Origin: Korarchaeum sp964519515
GTDB taxonomy: Archaea > Korarchaeota > Korarchaeia > Korarchaeales > Korarchaeaceae
Length of the DNA stretch: 64,000 nt
Direction: 5' to 3'
Assembly: GCA_964519515.1 (NCBI GenBank)
Contig: CAZFIJ010000044.1
Location: forward strand, 3,230 to 67,229
The position numbers and the translations under genes are program-made. Below, in pieces: positions 33,659-42,699 of the stretch (within the stretch, counting starts at the first letter, position 1; the number at the start of each line of letters is the position of its first letter). The notes under the pieces were generated by a model that worked only from the letters and a program-made list of their open reading frames with translations, had not been told where the DNA came from and did no database searches.

Positions 33659-34924
33659 ATGTCCTTCAGGATAGAGGACGTGAGAGCTAGGGAGGTACTG
33701 GACTCCAGGGGGAACCCTACAGTGGAAGTGAGGGTTAAATTGGAGGGAGGGGGCTTAGGAGAGTTCTCAGTCCCATCTGGTGCCTCAAAGGGGAAGAGGG
33801 AGGCCCTAGAGCTCAGGGATGGTGGGAAGTGGTTAAGGGGGATGGGGGTCATTAAGGCCGTGAGGAACGTCAATGAGATAATAAGGCCCTCTCTACTGGG
33901 GATAGACGCATCCATCCAACCTTTAGTAGATGATATATTGATCCAGTTAGATGGAACGCCGAATAAATCGAGATTGGGAGCTAACTCAATTCTTGGCGCT
34001 TCAGTAGCTTCAGCAAAAGCATCTGCCGATCAAATGAATGTCCCGCTTTACAGGTACTTAGGAGGCGCTTTCTCGAGGGTCCTACCCGTACCTCTCATGA
34101 ATATAATAAATGGTGGGAAGCATGCGGGCAACGAATTAGCTATTCAAGAATTCATGATAGTGCCAGTGAAATTTAAGACATTTAAAGACGCTCTCTTTGC
34201 TGGAGTAAGTGTGTATATGGAGTTGAGATCCTCCCTTGAGGAGAGATACGGTAGGCATGCTGTTAACTTGGGGGATGAAGGAGGCTTTGCCCCTCCAATG
34301 AAGAGGACTGAAGAAGCCTTAGAAGCTTTGATCAACTCGATAGAGAGGGCTGGGTTCGAGGGAGAAGTTAAACTAGCTATTGACTGTGCTGCGAGCAACT
34401 TCTATGTGGATGGGAAGTATGACATAGATGGAGCATCCCTGACAGAAGGGGATTTGATGTCATTCTATGAGAGCATAGTAGATAGATACCCGATAGTAGC
34501 GATAGAAGATCCCTTTCATGAGGAGGACTTAGATTCCCTCTCTGAGCTCACTAAAAAACTCGGCCATAGGATTCTACTCGTCGGAGATGATTACTTCGTT
34601 TCAAACGAGAAATACCTCAGGAAGGGGATCGAAGCGAAGGCTGGAAATGCTGTCTTGCTCAAAGTGAATCAGATAGGGACGCTAACTGAGGCCGTGAGGA
34701 CAGCATCGCTCGCCTTCAGATATGGGTATAAAGTGATCGTGAGCCACAGATCAGGGGAGACTAACGATCCTTTCATAAGCGACTTCTCAGTCGCTTTGAA
34801 CTGTGGGTTCATAAAGGCGGGGGCTCCAGCTAGAGGGGAGAGGGTAGCGAAGTATAACAGACTGCTAGAGATAGAAGAGGAGTTGGGATCATTAGCGTCC
34901 TTCAGCCAACTAGATACCTTATGA
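33659..34924 (+). CDS. eno: Enolase
   Basis: Enolase interconverts 2-phosphoglycerate and phosphoenolpyruvate. ATG 33659 gives MSFRIEDVRAREVLDSRGNP. The protein has SGASKGKREALELRD, GDEGGFAP, the metal site EDPFHEED, catalytic Lys in LLKVNQIGTLTEA, and SHRSGETND. About 420 aa is the normal length. The 3' end overlaps the convergent CCA enzyme by 23 nt. Confidence 0.97.
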   Translation: MSFRIEDVRAREVLDSRGNPTVEVRVKLEGGGLGEFSVPSGASKGKREALELRDGGKWLRGMGVIKAVRNVNEIIRPSLLGIDASIQPLVDDILIQLDGTPNKSRLGANSILGASVASAKASADQMNVPLYRYLGGAFSRVLPVPLMNIINGGKHAGNELAIQEFMIVPVKFKTFKDALFAGVSVYMELRSSLEERYGRHAVNLGDEGGFAPPMKRTEEALEALINSIERAGFEGEVKLAIDCAASNFYVDGKYDIDGASLTEGDLMSFYESIVDRYPIVAIEDPFHEEDLDSLSELTKKLGHRILLVGDDYFVSNEKYLRKGIEAKAGNAVLLKVNQIGTLTEAVRTASLAFRYGYKVIVSHRSGETNDPFISDFSVALNCGFIKAGAPARGERVAKYNRLLEIEEELGSLASFSQLDTL

Positions 34925-36293
34925 AGAACTCCTCTTTCCTCATCTCCTTATATATCCATCCCAGAGCATCTCTATCCAAGATGAGAAGCTCTCTGTCAGT
35001 TAATATCTTAAATTTCGATCCCCTAAGTATTGTGGGCGCCTTCAAACATATCAATTCATTTATGAGGTTAATGACATCACTATGCCTCCTCTTCCTATAC
35101 ACATACCACCTATCCCCCTCGATGAAAGGCCCCCCGAATCCAGAGTTTAGATAACTCCTGAGGAAATTCATCTCCTCTTTCGATCCAACTGGAGGCCCCT
35201 GTCTCCTCTCGATAATCGGGAGGTTTAATGAGGGAAGTTCCATCGCAACGAATATCTCGTCCCTCTCGTCAGTCCAACCCGAGACCCAGAGCGGTTCGAA
35301 ACCATTCGCTTTCAGCTCCTCCTCAAGAAGCCTAGACATCCTCTTCGCTTGAGACCATAGTAGCTCTCTAGAGAGATCAAGATCACTTATCTCTATGACG
35401 AGAATCCTTGTCTTCCTCTCGGAGAGCTGCTCCTCTATTTGCTTAACTGATACTCTCTCTTTCACTCTCTCCAATCCCCTAGTGAAGAACTCGATATCCG
35501 GTTTCGTGAGGAAAGCCCTAGCTGCTACCTTGAATCTGTTGAATTGTGTCTCCGTGAGAGCTGCGGCAGCGTTCCTCCTAGGATCGGTAGGATCTATCAG
35601 TATCAACGGCCCACTGAAAGCTGATAATGCGTACTCTTCCGTTAGGTGGTGCTCTATATCTATATAGACCCTCGACCCCCACTTAGATGCTTCCTCTAAC
35701 GTCTCGAGGAAGCTCCCATAGTTTATTATCAAGAGCTCGCATACGTAACCGCTGAAGCCCCCTACCTTCTCCTCAGCGCCATAAGCATCTATCGATTTGA
35801 GAAAAGCCTTAAGCAGCCTCACATCATTCGGTCTCTTGAGCTTCTCCCTAACGTAAGAATTGTGGAGGGGCGTCCTATCTACAGCGCTTATTATCCTCTC
35901 CCCAGGCAGTATCTTGAAGGCCGGGACGAGATCTATCTCAAAATCAGAATATCTGACCCTGACGTAAGGGTGCTCAGCGTAATTTTGCTCATACTCTCCG
36001 AAGGCATCCTTAGCTATATCGACTATGAGACTTCCCAGCACTCCCTTATCTCCCACTCCCTTGGGGAAGAGGACGAAGATATCGAGCTCGTTGTTATTCG
36101 GAAGCCAGGTATCTCTAACAGAGGATCCGACAGCAACTACCTCAGCGTTCAAATTCAACCTCTTAACGCTCTCCTCTACCCTTCTCAGAGCTTCTTCAAG
36201 TACCCTCATCAGCTTCCTCTTCTCTTCCTCAGATGGTGAGACTATCCTCTCGGCTTCCCTCAGGATGAGCTCTAAATCACTCGATGTTCGCAT
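34902..36293 (-). CDS. cca: CCA-adding enzyme (archaeal class I tRNA nucleotidyltransferase)
   Basis: This enzyme adds or repairs the 3' CCA of tRNAs without a template. It is needed here because several tRNA genes lack CCA. The class I motif is VAVGSSVRDTWLPNNNELDIFVLF, with the catalytic Asp in LDIF and a further one in SDFEIDLVPAF. About 463 aa fits the archaeal family. ATG 36293 (MRTSSDLELI) is my start; upstream Met at 36317 is possible. It overlaps the upstream phosphohexuloisomerase stop. Confidence 0.95.
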   Translation of the reverse strand: MRTSSDLELILREAERIVSPSEEEKRKLMRVLEEALRRVEESVKRLNLNAEVVAVGSSVRDTWLPNNNELDIFVLFPKGVGDKGVLGSLIVDIAKDAFGEYEQNYAEHPYVRVRYSDFEIDLVPAFKILPGERIISAVDRTPLHNSYVREKLKRPNDVRLLKAFLKSIDAYGAEEKVGGFSGYVCELLIINYGSFLETLEEASKWGSRVYIDIEHHLTEEYALSAFSGPLILIDPTDPRRNAAAALTETQFNRFKVAARAFLTKPDIEFFTRGLERVKERVSVKQIEEQLSERKTRILVIEISDLDLSRELLWSQAKRMSRLLEEELKANGFEPLWVSGWTDERDEIFVAMELPSLNLPIIERRQGPPVGSKEEMNFLRSYLNSGFGGPFIEGDRWYVYRKRRHSDVINLINELICLKAPTILRGSKFKILTDRELLILDRDALGWIYKEMRKEEFFIRYLVG

Positions 36294-36891
36294 GTCTCCT
36301 GGCAAGATCCTCCTCACTCTTCCCCATCAGCTCTACTATCTCAGATATCAAAGCATCGAGATATATCATAGCGCTCAACTCGAATAACGTCCCTAACGGT
36401 GTCAGGGGCTCGTGTATACCCAGTATCTGCCTCGTGAAGTAATCCCTGCTCTCATCCTCTGGAAGAACTCTTCCGCCTATTCTAACAACGAAATCGGCTA
36501 TCTTCCCTAAGGTAGAATTTGGATAGCTTGTGATAGCTATTACATGAGCCCCAACGCTCTTAGCTACTTGAGCTGCTGTCACAGGGAATTTAGTCTCTCC
36601 AGATCCGCTGACAGCTATCAAGAGATCACCGCTCCTCATAGATGGGGTGACTGTCTCACCGACTACGTATACTTGGAAGCCGACATGAAGGAGCCTCATC
36701 GCGAAGGCCTTAGCTATGAGCCCAGATCTACCGGCTCCGACTACGAATATCTTGCCCTCGCCCATAGTCCTGAAGAGAGCTTTTATGAACATATTCGCGG
36801 ATTCTTCATCAACTGTAGATAAATTTTCCTTAACGACCTCTATCAGCTTACCGATCTTCTCGACCACGGGCGTGCCCATCACCCGGCTCAA
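36277..36891 (-). CDS. hxlB: 6-phospho-3-hexuloisomerase (SIS domain)
   Basis: This enzyme interconverts fructose 6-phosphate and hexulose 6-phosphate. With hexulose-phosphate synthase run in reverse it supplies ribulose 5-phosphate in archaea that lack the oxidative pentose pathway. The 204-aa SIS-domain protein has VVGAGRSGLIAKAFAMRLLH, AVSGSGETKFP and the C-terminal FELSAMIYLDALISEIV. RpiA at 44814 fits the same route. The start may be the second Met (36879). Confidence 0.9.
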   Translation of the reverse strand: MSRVMGTPVVEKIGKLIEVVKENLSTVDEESANMFIKALFRTMGEGKIFVVGAGRSGLIAKAFAMRLLHVGFQVYVVGETVTPSMRSGDLLIAVSGSGETKFPVTAAQVAKSVGAHVIAITSYPNSTLGKIADFVVRIGGRVLPEDESRDYFTRQILGIHEPLTPLGTLFELSAMIYLDALISEIVELMGKSEEDLARRHANIE

Positions 36892-36935
36892 CGTCTCCAG
36901 ATAACAAAATAACCTTTACCTACCATCCTCTCAGG

Positions 36936-37577
36936 ATGCCTGTGGTAACTAAGGTGACCTTAAGGAAGGCATTGGGAGAGGCGAAGGATACCTTAGCGAG
37001 ATTGAAGGATCGTCTGGAGAGCTCAATAGATCTAGGGGATTTTTGGGAAATAGCGAGGAGGTATGCTGTCACTAATAGTTTCGATAGCATCCTCATGTTA
37101 CTCGGAATCATACTCGGAGGGTACTTCGGGGGGATAGAGGATCCCTCAGTGATCCTCAAATTGATATGGGCTGGAACTCTGTCCATATTTTTCTCGGGAT
37201 CTCTGGGGACATATATATCGGAGAGAGCTGAGAGGGAGTTGAAGGTCAGGGAGCTAGAGAAGGCAGTCTTGATGGCGCTCAATGAAACAGTGATCAGCGA
37301 GATAGAGAGGAGAAAAGCTATATTAATAGCTTTAGCAAGCGGAGGAGTTCCATCAACCCTCGTGATGACTCTCTCAATACCCTTTAAGATATGCGAGCTC
37401 AGTTTAATGGAGGTTGGGCTCTCTTATATCTTATCGATCCTGCAGGCCCTACTTCTCCTCTTCATCATGGGCTTCTACTTAGGATCCCTCTCTGGAGGGA
37501 GGAGGTTTAACTATGCTCTTTTCACACTCGGCGCTGGACTCCTCCTACTGGTGATGATGCTTTGGCTCGGAGTGTAG
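36936..37577 (+). CDS. VIT1/CCC1-like membrane protein
   Basis: The 213-aa protein has about five hydrophobic segments. RRYAVTNSFDSILMLLGIILGGYFGG and SGSLGTYISERAERELKVRELEKA match the layout of the archaeal VIT1/CCC1-like family (TIGR00267 type), relatives of vacuolar iron transporters. Metal transport is suggested by the family but not proven. It overlaps truA by 16 nt. Confidence 0.7.
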   Translation: MPVVTKVTLRKALGEAKDTLARLKDRLESSIDLGDFWEIARRYAVTNSFDSILMLLGIILGGYFGGIEDPSVILKLIWAGTLSIFFSGSLGTYISERAERELKVRELEKAVLMALNETVISEIERRKAILIALASGGVPSTLVMTLSIPFKICELSLMEVGLSYILSILQALLLLFIMGFYLGSLSGGRRFNYALFTLGAGLLLLVMMLWLGV

Positions 37578-38260
37578 TCTCCCTGAGGATCGCTTATCTG
37601 GGATGGAACTATCACGGGGTCGTCGAGCAACCGAACCTCCCTACTGTGGGCTCAGCTCTGAGGGAGGCGATGGAATCTCAGGGCATAAGAGCGAAACTCA
37701 GGTTCACATCGAGGACAGATAAAGGAGTATCAGCGTTGGATAACATAGCTTTCTACAGGGGTCCAGCTCCGAATATATCTCTCTTGAACTCAGAGCTCCC
37801 GAAGGATATAGTAGTATGGGCTGTGGCTACTGGAGGCATACCTAAGCCTGAGGCGAGGGTATACTGCTACGCGATCCCATTCAAGCTGAGTGGGGCTGAA
37901 TGCGTAAGGAAAGCATTAGATGAACTGACACAAGTAGGTCTAGGGAAAAATATTGAGAATTTTAGCGTGAAAATTGGAGAAAACTTCACATACATTGAGA
38001 TTTATGGTAAGTCATTTAAAAGAAATGAGATAAGGAGGATCGTGGGGAGGGCCCTGGAGCTCCATCTCGGGAGGAGTATAGGACTGGCCCCTCCGGAAGG
38101 GCTCATCCTCACTAAAACTGTGACCGGTATACGTTGGGAAGAGTTTCATAAGAGGAAGCTCCATATAATTGGAAAAATGATTGAAAGAGAGCTATGGAGA
38201 CTTGAGTCTTCTAGGATAATCCTTAGGCTCATAAATTCTATCTCTTCGTCGCTATTATAG
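37562..38260 (+). CDS. truA: tRNA pseudouridine synthase TruA
   Basis: TruA makes pseudouridine at positions 38-40 of tRNA. The 232-aa protein has the N-terminal AYLGWNYHGVVEQPNLPTVGSAL (usual form Y.G..Y.G.Q.Q....TVQ..L) and the catalytic FTSRTDKGVSALDN with its Asp. It is a little shorter than usual (about 250-270 aa). The start is TTG 37562, inside the upstream gene's end. The 3' end overlaps the convergent gene. Confidence 0.88.
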   Translation: MARSVVSLRIAYLGWNYHGVVEQPNLPTVGSALREAMESQGIRAKLRFTSRTDKGVSALDNIAFYRGPAPNISLLNSELPKDIVVWAVATGGIPKPEARVYCYAIPFKLSGAECVRKALDELTQVGLGKNIENFSVKIGENFTYIEIYGKSFKRNEIRRIVGRALELHLGRSIGLAPPEGLILTKTVTGIRWEEFHKRKLHIIGKMIERELWRLESSRIILRLINSISSSLL

Positions 38261-38516
38261 TCTTAGTCTCCGGGACGTACCATCTCACCTTATCTCTGAA
38301 CCACTTCCAGAATCTAGTGAAGGAGTCCATGCTCTCAGACTCTAGAACCATTATCCCGTTGTACTCAGTCCCCCATGCATGATCATATACGCCGATAAGT
38401 CTGACTTCAGGAGGCCATTCCTCCGTTATCTTCTCCCACTCGTTCCTAGCTCTCTCCTCTTCCTCATGAGTGAGTTCCTTCAGCTTGTATAACACGAAGT
38501 ATATGTAGGTCGGCAT
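38238..38516 (-). CDS. Small conserved-looking protein, possible dimeric alpha/beta barrel
   Basis: I do not recognise this 92-aa protein with confidence. The pattern (YIYFVLYKLK, helix HEEEERARNEWEKITEEW, then RLIGVYDHAWGTEYNGIMVLESESMDSFTRFWKWF) is a beta-alpha-beta-beta-alpha-beta layout like stand-alone dimeric alpha/beta-barrel proteins. It has its own TATA-like TTATATAC about 30 nt upstream. Confidence 0.7.
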   Translation of the reverse strand: MPTYIYFVLYKLKELTHEEEERARNEWEKITEEWPPEVRLIGVYDHAWGTEYNGIMVLESESMDSFTRFWKWFRDKVRWYVPETKTIIATKR

Positions 38517-38618
38517 GCGAGCACCCTAGAGTATCGCTCCTAGAAAGTATATAATGTTGAGATCTTAATGGGAGGAAGGGTACAATCCCCTCCACGGTGA
38601 GGGCTCATCGAATATGAG

Positions 38619-40115
38619 CTACCCTATAGGGCATTCAGTCATGCATTTAGAGCAAAATTCATCACAAGATAGTAGAGGCCATCCATTCTTAGCTCTCTCA
38701 TACTCCCTCCTGATGAAATCTTTAGATATATTATCGACGTAATCCCACCAAGGTGTCTCCCTCTCCCCATGGACTATCCGATCAGAATCTATGCCGAGGT
38801 CTCTCGCTATCGATCTATAAGTCCATCTGTTGAACGGTCTCTTGTATCCCCTCTTCAAGATCTCACTGACCTCGAAGCCCCCTAGGGAGAGGAGAGCTTG
38901 TACATAAGCCCTACCATAATGAGAAATGTTTAACTTCCCTCTATATACTCTCCAGAAGATAGAGAGCCTCCTCCTGAAATCAGTCTCTCTGATCAGGGGA
39001 GAAAGCTCGAAGGGCGTCCCGGCTTTTGGGACGAATATACTGATGGTGACCTTCGCCCTCAATATGGAATTAATCTTGTTAGCGAGTTCAGCAGATTCGA
39101 TTACATCGGATTCTTGCTCAAAGGGAAGCCCTATCATGAAATAAAGCTTTATGTGTCCCATCCCTCTATCCTTAGCTTCTTCAACAGCTCTAATGATCTC
39201 ATCATTATCTATCCTCTTGTTAATTATCCCTTTCAACCTATCGCTTCCCGTTTCGGGGGCTATAGTTATCATCCTTTCCCCTGTCCTCCCTATCAGATCG
39301 AGGAGCTCGCTATCCACTTGATCAGCCCTTAAGGATGGAGTGCTCGCCCTCAGCCCTCTCTCAGCTATCTCCCAAAGTGTATCCTTTATCGCTTTTGAAG
39401 AAGCTGCATCAGATCCTATTATGAAAATTTCCCTAAAGCCAAGGTCCGAAGCGTACCCTATAGCTTCCCTCACCTCGTCCATCGGGGCATCTAAGCGTGG
39501 TCTCCAATGCCATCCTATACCGCAGAACCTACACCCCCAACTGCATCCCCTGGATATCTCTAAGAGGAATTTGTTGAGCACGACTCCACTCTCCAAGACC
39601 CTTATTTGATCGAGCAGGGGGCTCAAATGGAGGGCCCTATTGAACTTAGCTCTATTCTTGAGCTCATATACGAAGAACTTCGGGGGAAGGGATGCGACTC
39701 CCTCGTCCTTGACCTTGAGGATCTCCCCGGTGAGTGCCTCAAAATCTCCCAGGCCCACTGCAGAGACGAGAGGGCTTATAGGGAGGGGGTTGAAGCTAAC
39801 AGCAGGTCCTCCAACTAGTACAGGTTTTTTCAGACCTTCAATCATCCTCAGTAATTCTGGATACTGCCCCTCGAAATGTAAAGTTGCCAAGACTATATCG
39901 AATTCATCTAAAGGCCTACCGCTTTCCACAGAGCCATCGAGGTCACTCACGAACCTCTCGGCCATCACACCATCGATGGAGTTCATCAGGAAGTAGAGAG
40001 TCTGATGCCCTAAGGAGCTCACAGCTACTCTGTATGGACCCGGGTAGATGATCGCGACCTTGAGCTCGAAGTTCCTAGGGTCCCTATCGTAAAATCCCCC
40101 CTCTTCGATGGGCAT
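38619..40115 (-). CDS. Radical SAM protein with B12-binding-like N-terminal domain
   Basis: The 498-aa protein has a Rossmann-like, cobalamin-binding-type N-terminal half (1-180, VLVGGPAVSFNPLP), though without a clear DxHxxG motif. The radical SAM core follows with SRGCSWGCRFCGIGWHWRPR and ITIAPETGSDRLKGIINKRI. Its C-terminal tail carries extra cysteines (CDEFCSKCMTEC), possibly a second Fe-S site. The reaction is unknown. It lies just downstream of the tRNA-Ser/tRNA-Val pair. Confidence 0.82.
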   Translation of the reverse strand: MPIEEGGFYDRDPRNFELKVAIIYPGPYRVAVSSLGHQTLYFLMNSIDGVMAERFVSDLDGSVESGRPLDEFDIVLATLHFEGQYPELLRMIEGLKKPVLVGGPAVSFNPLPISPLVSAVGLGDFEALTGEILKVKDEGVASLPPKFFVYELKNRAKFNRALHLSPLLDQIRVLESGVVLNKFLLEISRGCSWGCRFCGIGWHWRPRLDAPMDEVREAIGYASDLGFREIFIIGSDAASSKAIKDTLWEIAERGLRASTPSLRADQVDSELLDLIGRTGERMITIAPETGSDRLKGIINKRIDNDEIIRAVEEAKDRGMGHIKLYFMIGLPFEQESDVIESAELANKINSILRAKVTISIFVPKAGTPFELSPLIRETDFRRRLSIFWRVYRGKLNISHYGRAYVQALLSLGGFEVSEILKRGYKRPFNRWTYRSIARDLGIDSDRIVHGERETPWWDYVDNISKDFIRREYERAKNGWPLLSCDEFCSKCMTECPIG

Positions 40116-40129
40116 GTTTTCCTCCCTAA

Positions 40130-40202
40130 TGGGCCGGGGGGGAATCGAACCCCCGACCTCCGCCTCGTAAGGGCGGCGTCATAGCCTCTAGACCCCCGGC
40201 CC
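40130..40202 (-). tRNA. tRNA-Val(TAC)
   Basis: On the minus strand the acceptor GGGCCGG pairs with CCGGCCC, with discriminator A. The anticodon arm CCGCC-CTTACGA-GGCGG gives anticodon TAC, and the T arm is GGGGG-TTCGATT-CCCCC. CCA is not encoded. Its 5' end abuts the CCA of tRNA-Ser(GCT) with no spacer. Confidence 0.95.
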
Positions 40203-40290
40203 TGGCGCCGGGGGAGGGATTTGAACCCTCGCGGCCCAGTGGGCCACTGGCTTAGCAGGCCAGCCCCCTACCGAGCTAGGGCACCCCGGC
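40203..40290 (-). tRNA. tRNA-Ser(GCT), CCA encoded
   Basis: On the minus strand the acceptor GCCGGGG pairs with CCCCGGC, with discriminator G and encoded CCA (40203-40205). The anticodon arm CTGGC-CTGCTAA-GCCAG gives anticodon GCT. The long variable arm is close to that of tRNA-Ser(GGA) at 8964. CTTTTTAAATC about 30 nt upstream is a likely TATA box serving both tRNAs. Confidence 0.96.
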
Positions 40291-40299
40291 AATCCTTTA

Positions 40300-41088
40300 C
40301 TATTGAGTGGAATGATTTAAAAAGTTGACTTCCGTTAGCTTGCGGAACTTATCTTGAGAGATCGTCGAGAACTTCGCGCCAGGGAGATAAGGTCCAAGCC
40401 TCGGTATCAATCCCTTCGCTTGAGTCTTACGCTTGCATATGAGCATATGGGAGAGAAACGATTTCCTAATTAGGGAAACATCTCTAGAATGGCCTGTCCT
40501 ATTCAACGCTCTCTTCACTTGCTTCGGAGTGGCCCTGACTATTATCAGTATCTCTCTCCCCATCTTGACCATATCCTTTATCATGCGGACCTGCCTGGTG
40601 GATAATGAGATATATATCCCCTTCTCATCTATCTTCGTTACATTTATCTCCATCGACATATCGTTCATGAATCCGTAGATATTCGCTATTGCCCTAGTCG
40701 AGAGCTTCATATTGTCAACTAGCTGCTTTCTCATCTCGTAGAGTGGGTAAAGGCAATCTTTCTTCCCCAGGAAGGCCTTGAAATAGATACCGTATCCTAC
40801 TTCTCCCAGATCCGTTATGAAACCTTTGAGGCTCTCATTTACTCTCGCTTCCTCAACCCTCTTGAGCTTCCCATACGTCCTAGAGATCAAGTTCTCAGCA
40901 ACTCCCTCATCAGCCCCGCTGACTCTCACCTTAACCCAGCCATCCTCGGTATCGAGATCTAGTGCTTCTATCTCGATACCCCTCATCAACTGCATCATCT
41001 CCCAGCCGAGTTCCTCAAGTATCGCACCGACATTCAAGTCTTCGGGGATCCTCTCCTGTATGAAGAACTCTCTCGTCAAGTTAATCAT
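40300..41088 (-). CDS. DUF2110 family protein
   Basis: The 262-aa archaeal protein of unknown function is found next to TFE in many archaea. Here it overlaps the tfe stop by 4 nt. It has several alpha/beta repeats (MKLSTRAIANIYGFMNDMSMEINVTKIDEKGIYISLS) that might bind nucleic acid. A link with transcription is inferred only from the conserved pairing. Confidence 0.8.
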   Translation of the reverse strand: MINLTREFFIQERIPEDLNVGAILEELGWEMMQLMRGIEIEALDLDTEDGWVKVRVSGADEGVAENLISRTYGKLKRVEEARVNESLKGFITDLGEVGYGIYFKAFLGKKDCLYPLYEMRKQLVDNMKLSTRAIANIYGFMNDMSMEINVTKIDEKGIYISLSTRQVRMIKDMVKMGREILIIVRATPKQVKRALNRTGHSRDVSLIRKSFLSHMLICKRKTQAKGLIPRLGPYLPGAKFSTISQDKFRKLTEVNFLNHSTQ

Positions 41089-41615
41089 CCTTCCAGTGTC
41101 TCAATTGCCCTATCTATGAGCTCTATCATGGAGTCTATGAGCTTTACAACTTCCTCTTTATTTACAGGTTCCATCATCGCCCCACATACGGGGCACGTGG
41201 GGGAGCACTCTCCCATACTCCTTATCATCTCATCGAAGCTCAACCTCGCGTGAGATGGATCCGCAGCGCATACATAGTACTCCCCAGATAGATCCTCCTC
41301 CTTTCTCCTCATCAACTCACTCTTCGTATACTTCAGCCTCCTAAGGAGGAATGATCTCGCTACATCCTTATTTATCCTCCAGTAGGATAGATAACCTCCA
41401 TTCCCGTCCTCCTTGGCTCCCAGTTGAATCACCAAGTTGAAGTCCTGCATCTGGTAGAGCATGACCCTTAGGTTTGTGACGGATAGCTTAAGGGTCTCCT
41501 GTAGCTCTCCTTCCTCTATGACACCGTTATTGGCGAGTTCAACGATTCTCCTAACTAGCTCGAGATCCCTGCTGATCACAGCAAGGGCAAGTATTATCAG
41601 GTCCTCGTCCCTCAT
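41085..41615 (-). CDS. tfe: Transcription factor E (TFIIE alpha homolog)
   Basis: TFE stabilises open promoter complexes at archaeal RNA polymerase. The 176-aa protein has an N-terminal winged helix (about 1-85, SVTNLRVMLYQMQDFNLV), a linker helix and a C-terminal zinc ribbon. The second cysteine pair is clear (CPVC), but the first is altered: YVCAADPSH has one Cys where CxxC is usual. It is transcribed with DUF2110. Confidence 0.93.
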   Translation of the reverse strand: MRDEDLIILALAVISRDLELVRRIVELANNGVIEEGELQETLKLSVTNLRVMLYQMQDFNLVIQLGAKEDGNGGYLSYWRINKDVARSFLLRRLKYTKSELMRRKEEDLSGEYYVCAADPSHARLSFDEMIRSMGECSPTCPVCGAMMEPVNKEEVVKLIDSMIELIDRAIETLEG

Positions 41616-41663
41616 ACCCCATCATCCAGTAAAGTTTATAGGTGAGCATTACTCCCTATCGAA

Positions 41664-41738
41664 GCCCCGGTAGCTCAGCTCGGTCAGAGCGGCCGCCTCG
41701 TAAGCGGTAGGTCGCGGGTTCGAATCCCGCCCGGGGCT
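41664..41738 (+). tRNA. tRNA-Thr(CGT)
   Basis: The acceptor GCCCCGG pairs with CCGGGGC, with discriminator T. The anticodon loop CTCGTAA gives anticodon CGT, and the T arm is GCGGG-TTCGAAT-CCCGC. AAGTTTATAGG lies about 25 nt upstream as TATA box. CCA is not encoded. Confidence 0.96.
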
Positions 41739-41933
41739 TCACGATATATTATGCGTAAACTCAAATAAGCTTTTCTACCGGGGATAATATGTCATGGATG
41801 CCCGATGAGATCTCACATCCGATGCCCTAAATATACCCCAAGGAAATCAAGGGTAAATAAATCTCTCAATGAAATGCGTTAAATAATAAATTTCCCCTAT
41901 TGAGGCGATCGAAAAACTCACTAATAACTAGAA
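41739..41933. other. Intergenic region between two tRNA genes
   Basis: The stretch is AT-rich. It holds a 10-bp palindrome TGAGATCTCA (41806-41815) flanked by two GATGCCC copies. No ORF or further RNA gene could be supported. Confidence 0.4.
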
Positions 41934-42007
41934 TGGGGCCGCCGGGATTTGAACCCGGGACCTCCGGCTCCCAAGGCCGGCATCCTACCTAGCTAGACCA
42001 CGGCCCC
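41934..42007 (-). tRNA. tRNA-Pro(TGG)
   Basis: On the minus strand the acceptor GGGGCCG pairs with CGGCCCC, with discriminator A. The anticodon arm CCGGC-CTTGGGA-GCCGG gives anticodon TGG, and the T arm is CCGGG-TTCAAAT-CCCGG. CCA is not encoded. Confidence 0.96.
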
Positions 42008-42183
42008 TTGGTCTATCTATGAACAATAATAAAGATTACTCAAGCCGGGGGTCTCATCACTGAAGATGTATTCACTTAAATCCCCCATCAATTCGATGCG
42101 AGGATTCCCAACCAAATATTGATAGCTAGAGATCGTAATATCTAATTCATTAACATAATATCAGAATTTTCTGAAAAATTTGA

Positions 42184-42699
42184 CTATAACTTGGATTTAA
42201 ATATCAAATTATCGAGAGCTTTCTTGAGCTCATCGTATGTGTTAGATAGAGCTTCACTTATCACCTTCGTGTTCCCCAGTATCGGCATGAAGTTAGCATC
42301 CCCGACCCACCTGGGCACTATATGTATGTGTATGTGACCCTCGAAACCAGCACCAGCAGCCTTACCCACGTTCATCCCTATGTTGAACCCATCAGGGCTC
42401 ATTGTCTCTTTCAAAACCCTTATGGAGATCCTCACGAGGTTCATGACGTCAATGAGTTCATCATCACTCAGCTCATCTAGGTTGGCTACATGCCTGTAGG
42501 GTGCGACCATCAGATGGCCCGGATTGTACGGATATTTGTTCATGATTATGAAGGAACTGCTGGATCTGTGGAGTATCAGATTCTCCCTATCCCTATTCTC
42601 CTTGGGCAATTTACAGAAGATACATTCCTTTCCTCCCTCGCTAGCCAATAGTTTTATATAAGGCATCCTCCAGATAGCCCAAAGCCTCCTTAAACTCAA
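42184..42699 (-). CDS. HIT family protein
   Basis: This is a nucleotide hydrolase or transferase of the histidine triad type. The 171-aa protein has a zinc-type CIFC near residue 27, NPGHLMVAPYRHV and the triad GHIHIHIVPRW. The substrate may be a dinucleoside polyphosphate or an adenylated compound. Its ATG overlaps the nac stop (ATGA). Confidence 0.92.
   Translation of the reverse strand: MSLRRLWAIWRMPYIKLLASEGGKECIFCKLPKENRDRENLILHRSSSSFIIMNKYPYNPGHLMVAPYRHVANLDELSDDELIDVMNLVRISIRVLKETMSPDGFNIGMNVGKAAGAGFEGHIHIHIVPRWVGDANFMPILGNTKVISEALSNTYDELKKALDNLIFKSKL

Noticed and set aside
41806..41815. 10-bp palindrome TGAGATCTCA between two tRNA genes
   Set aside because: Short, isolated and not placed at a promoter; no support for function.
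42046..42090. GTGATGAG on the minus strand like a C box, within a G5/C5 inverted repeat
   Set aside because: No CTGA D box at a suitable distance, and the stem is only 5 bp.
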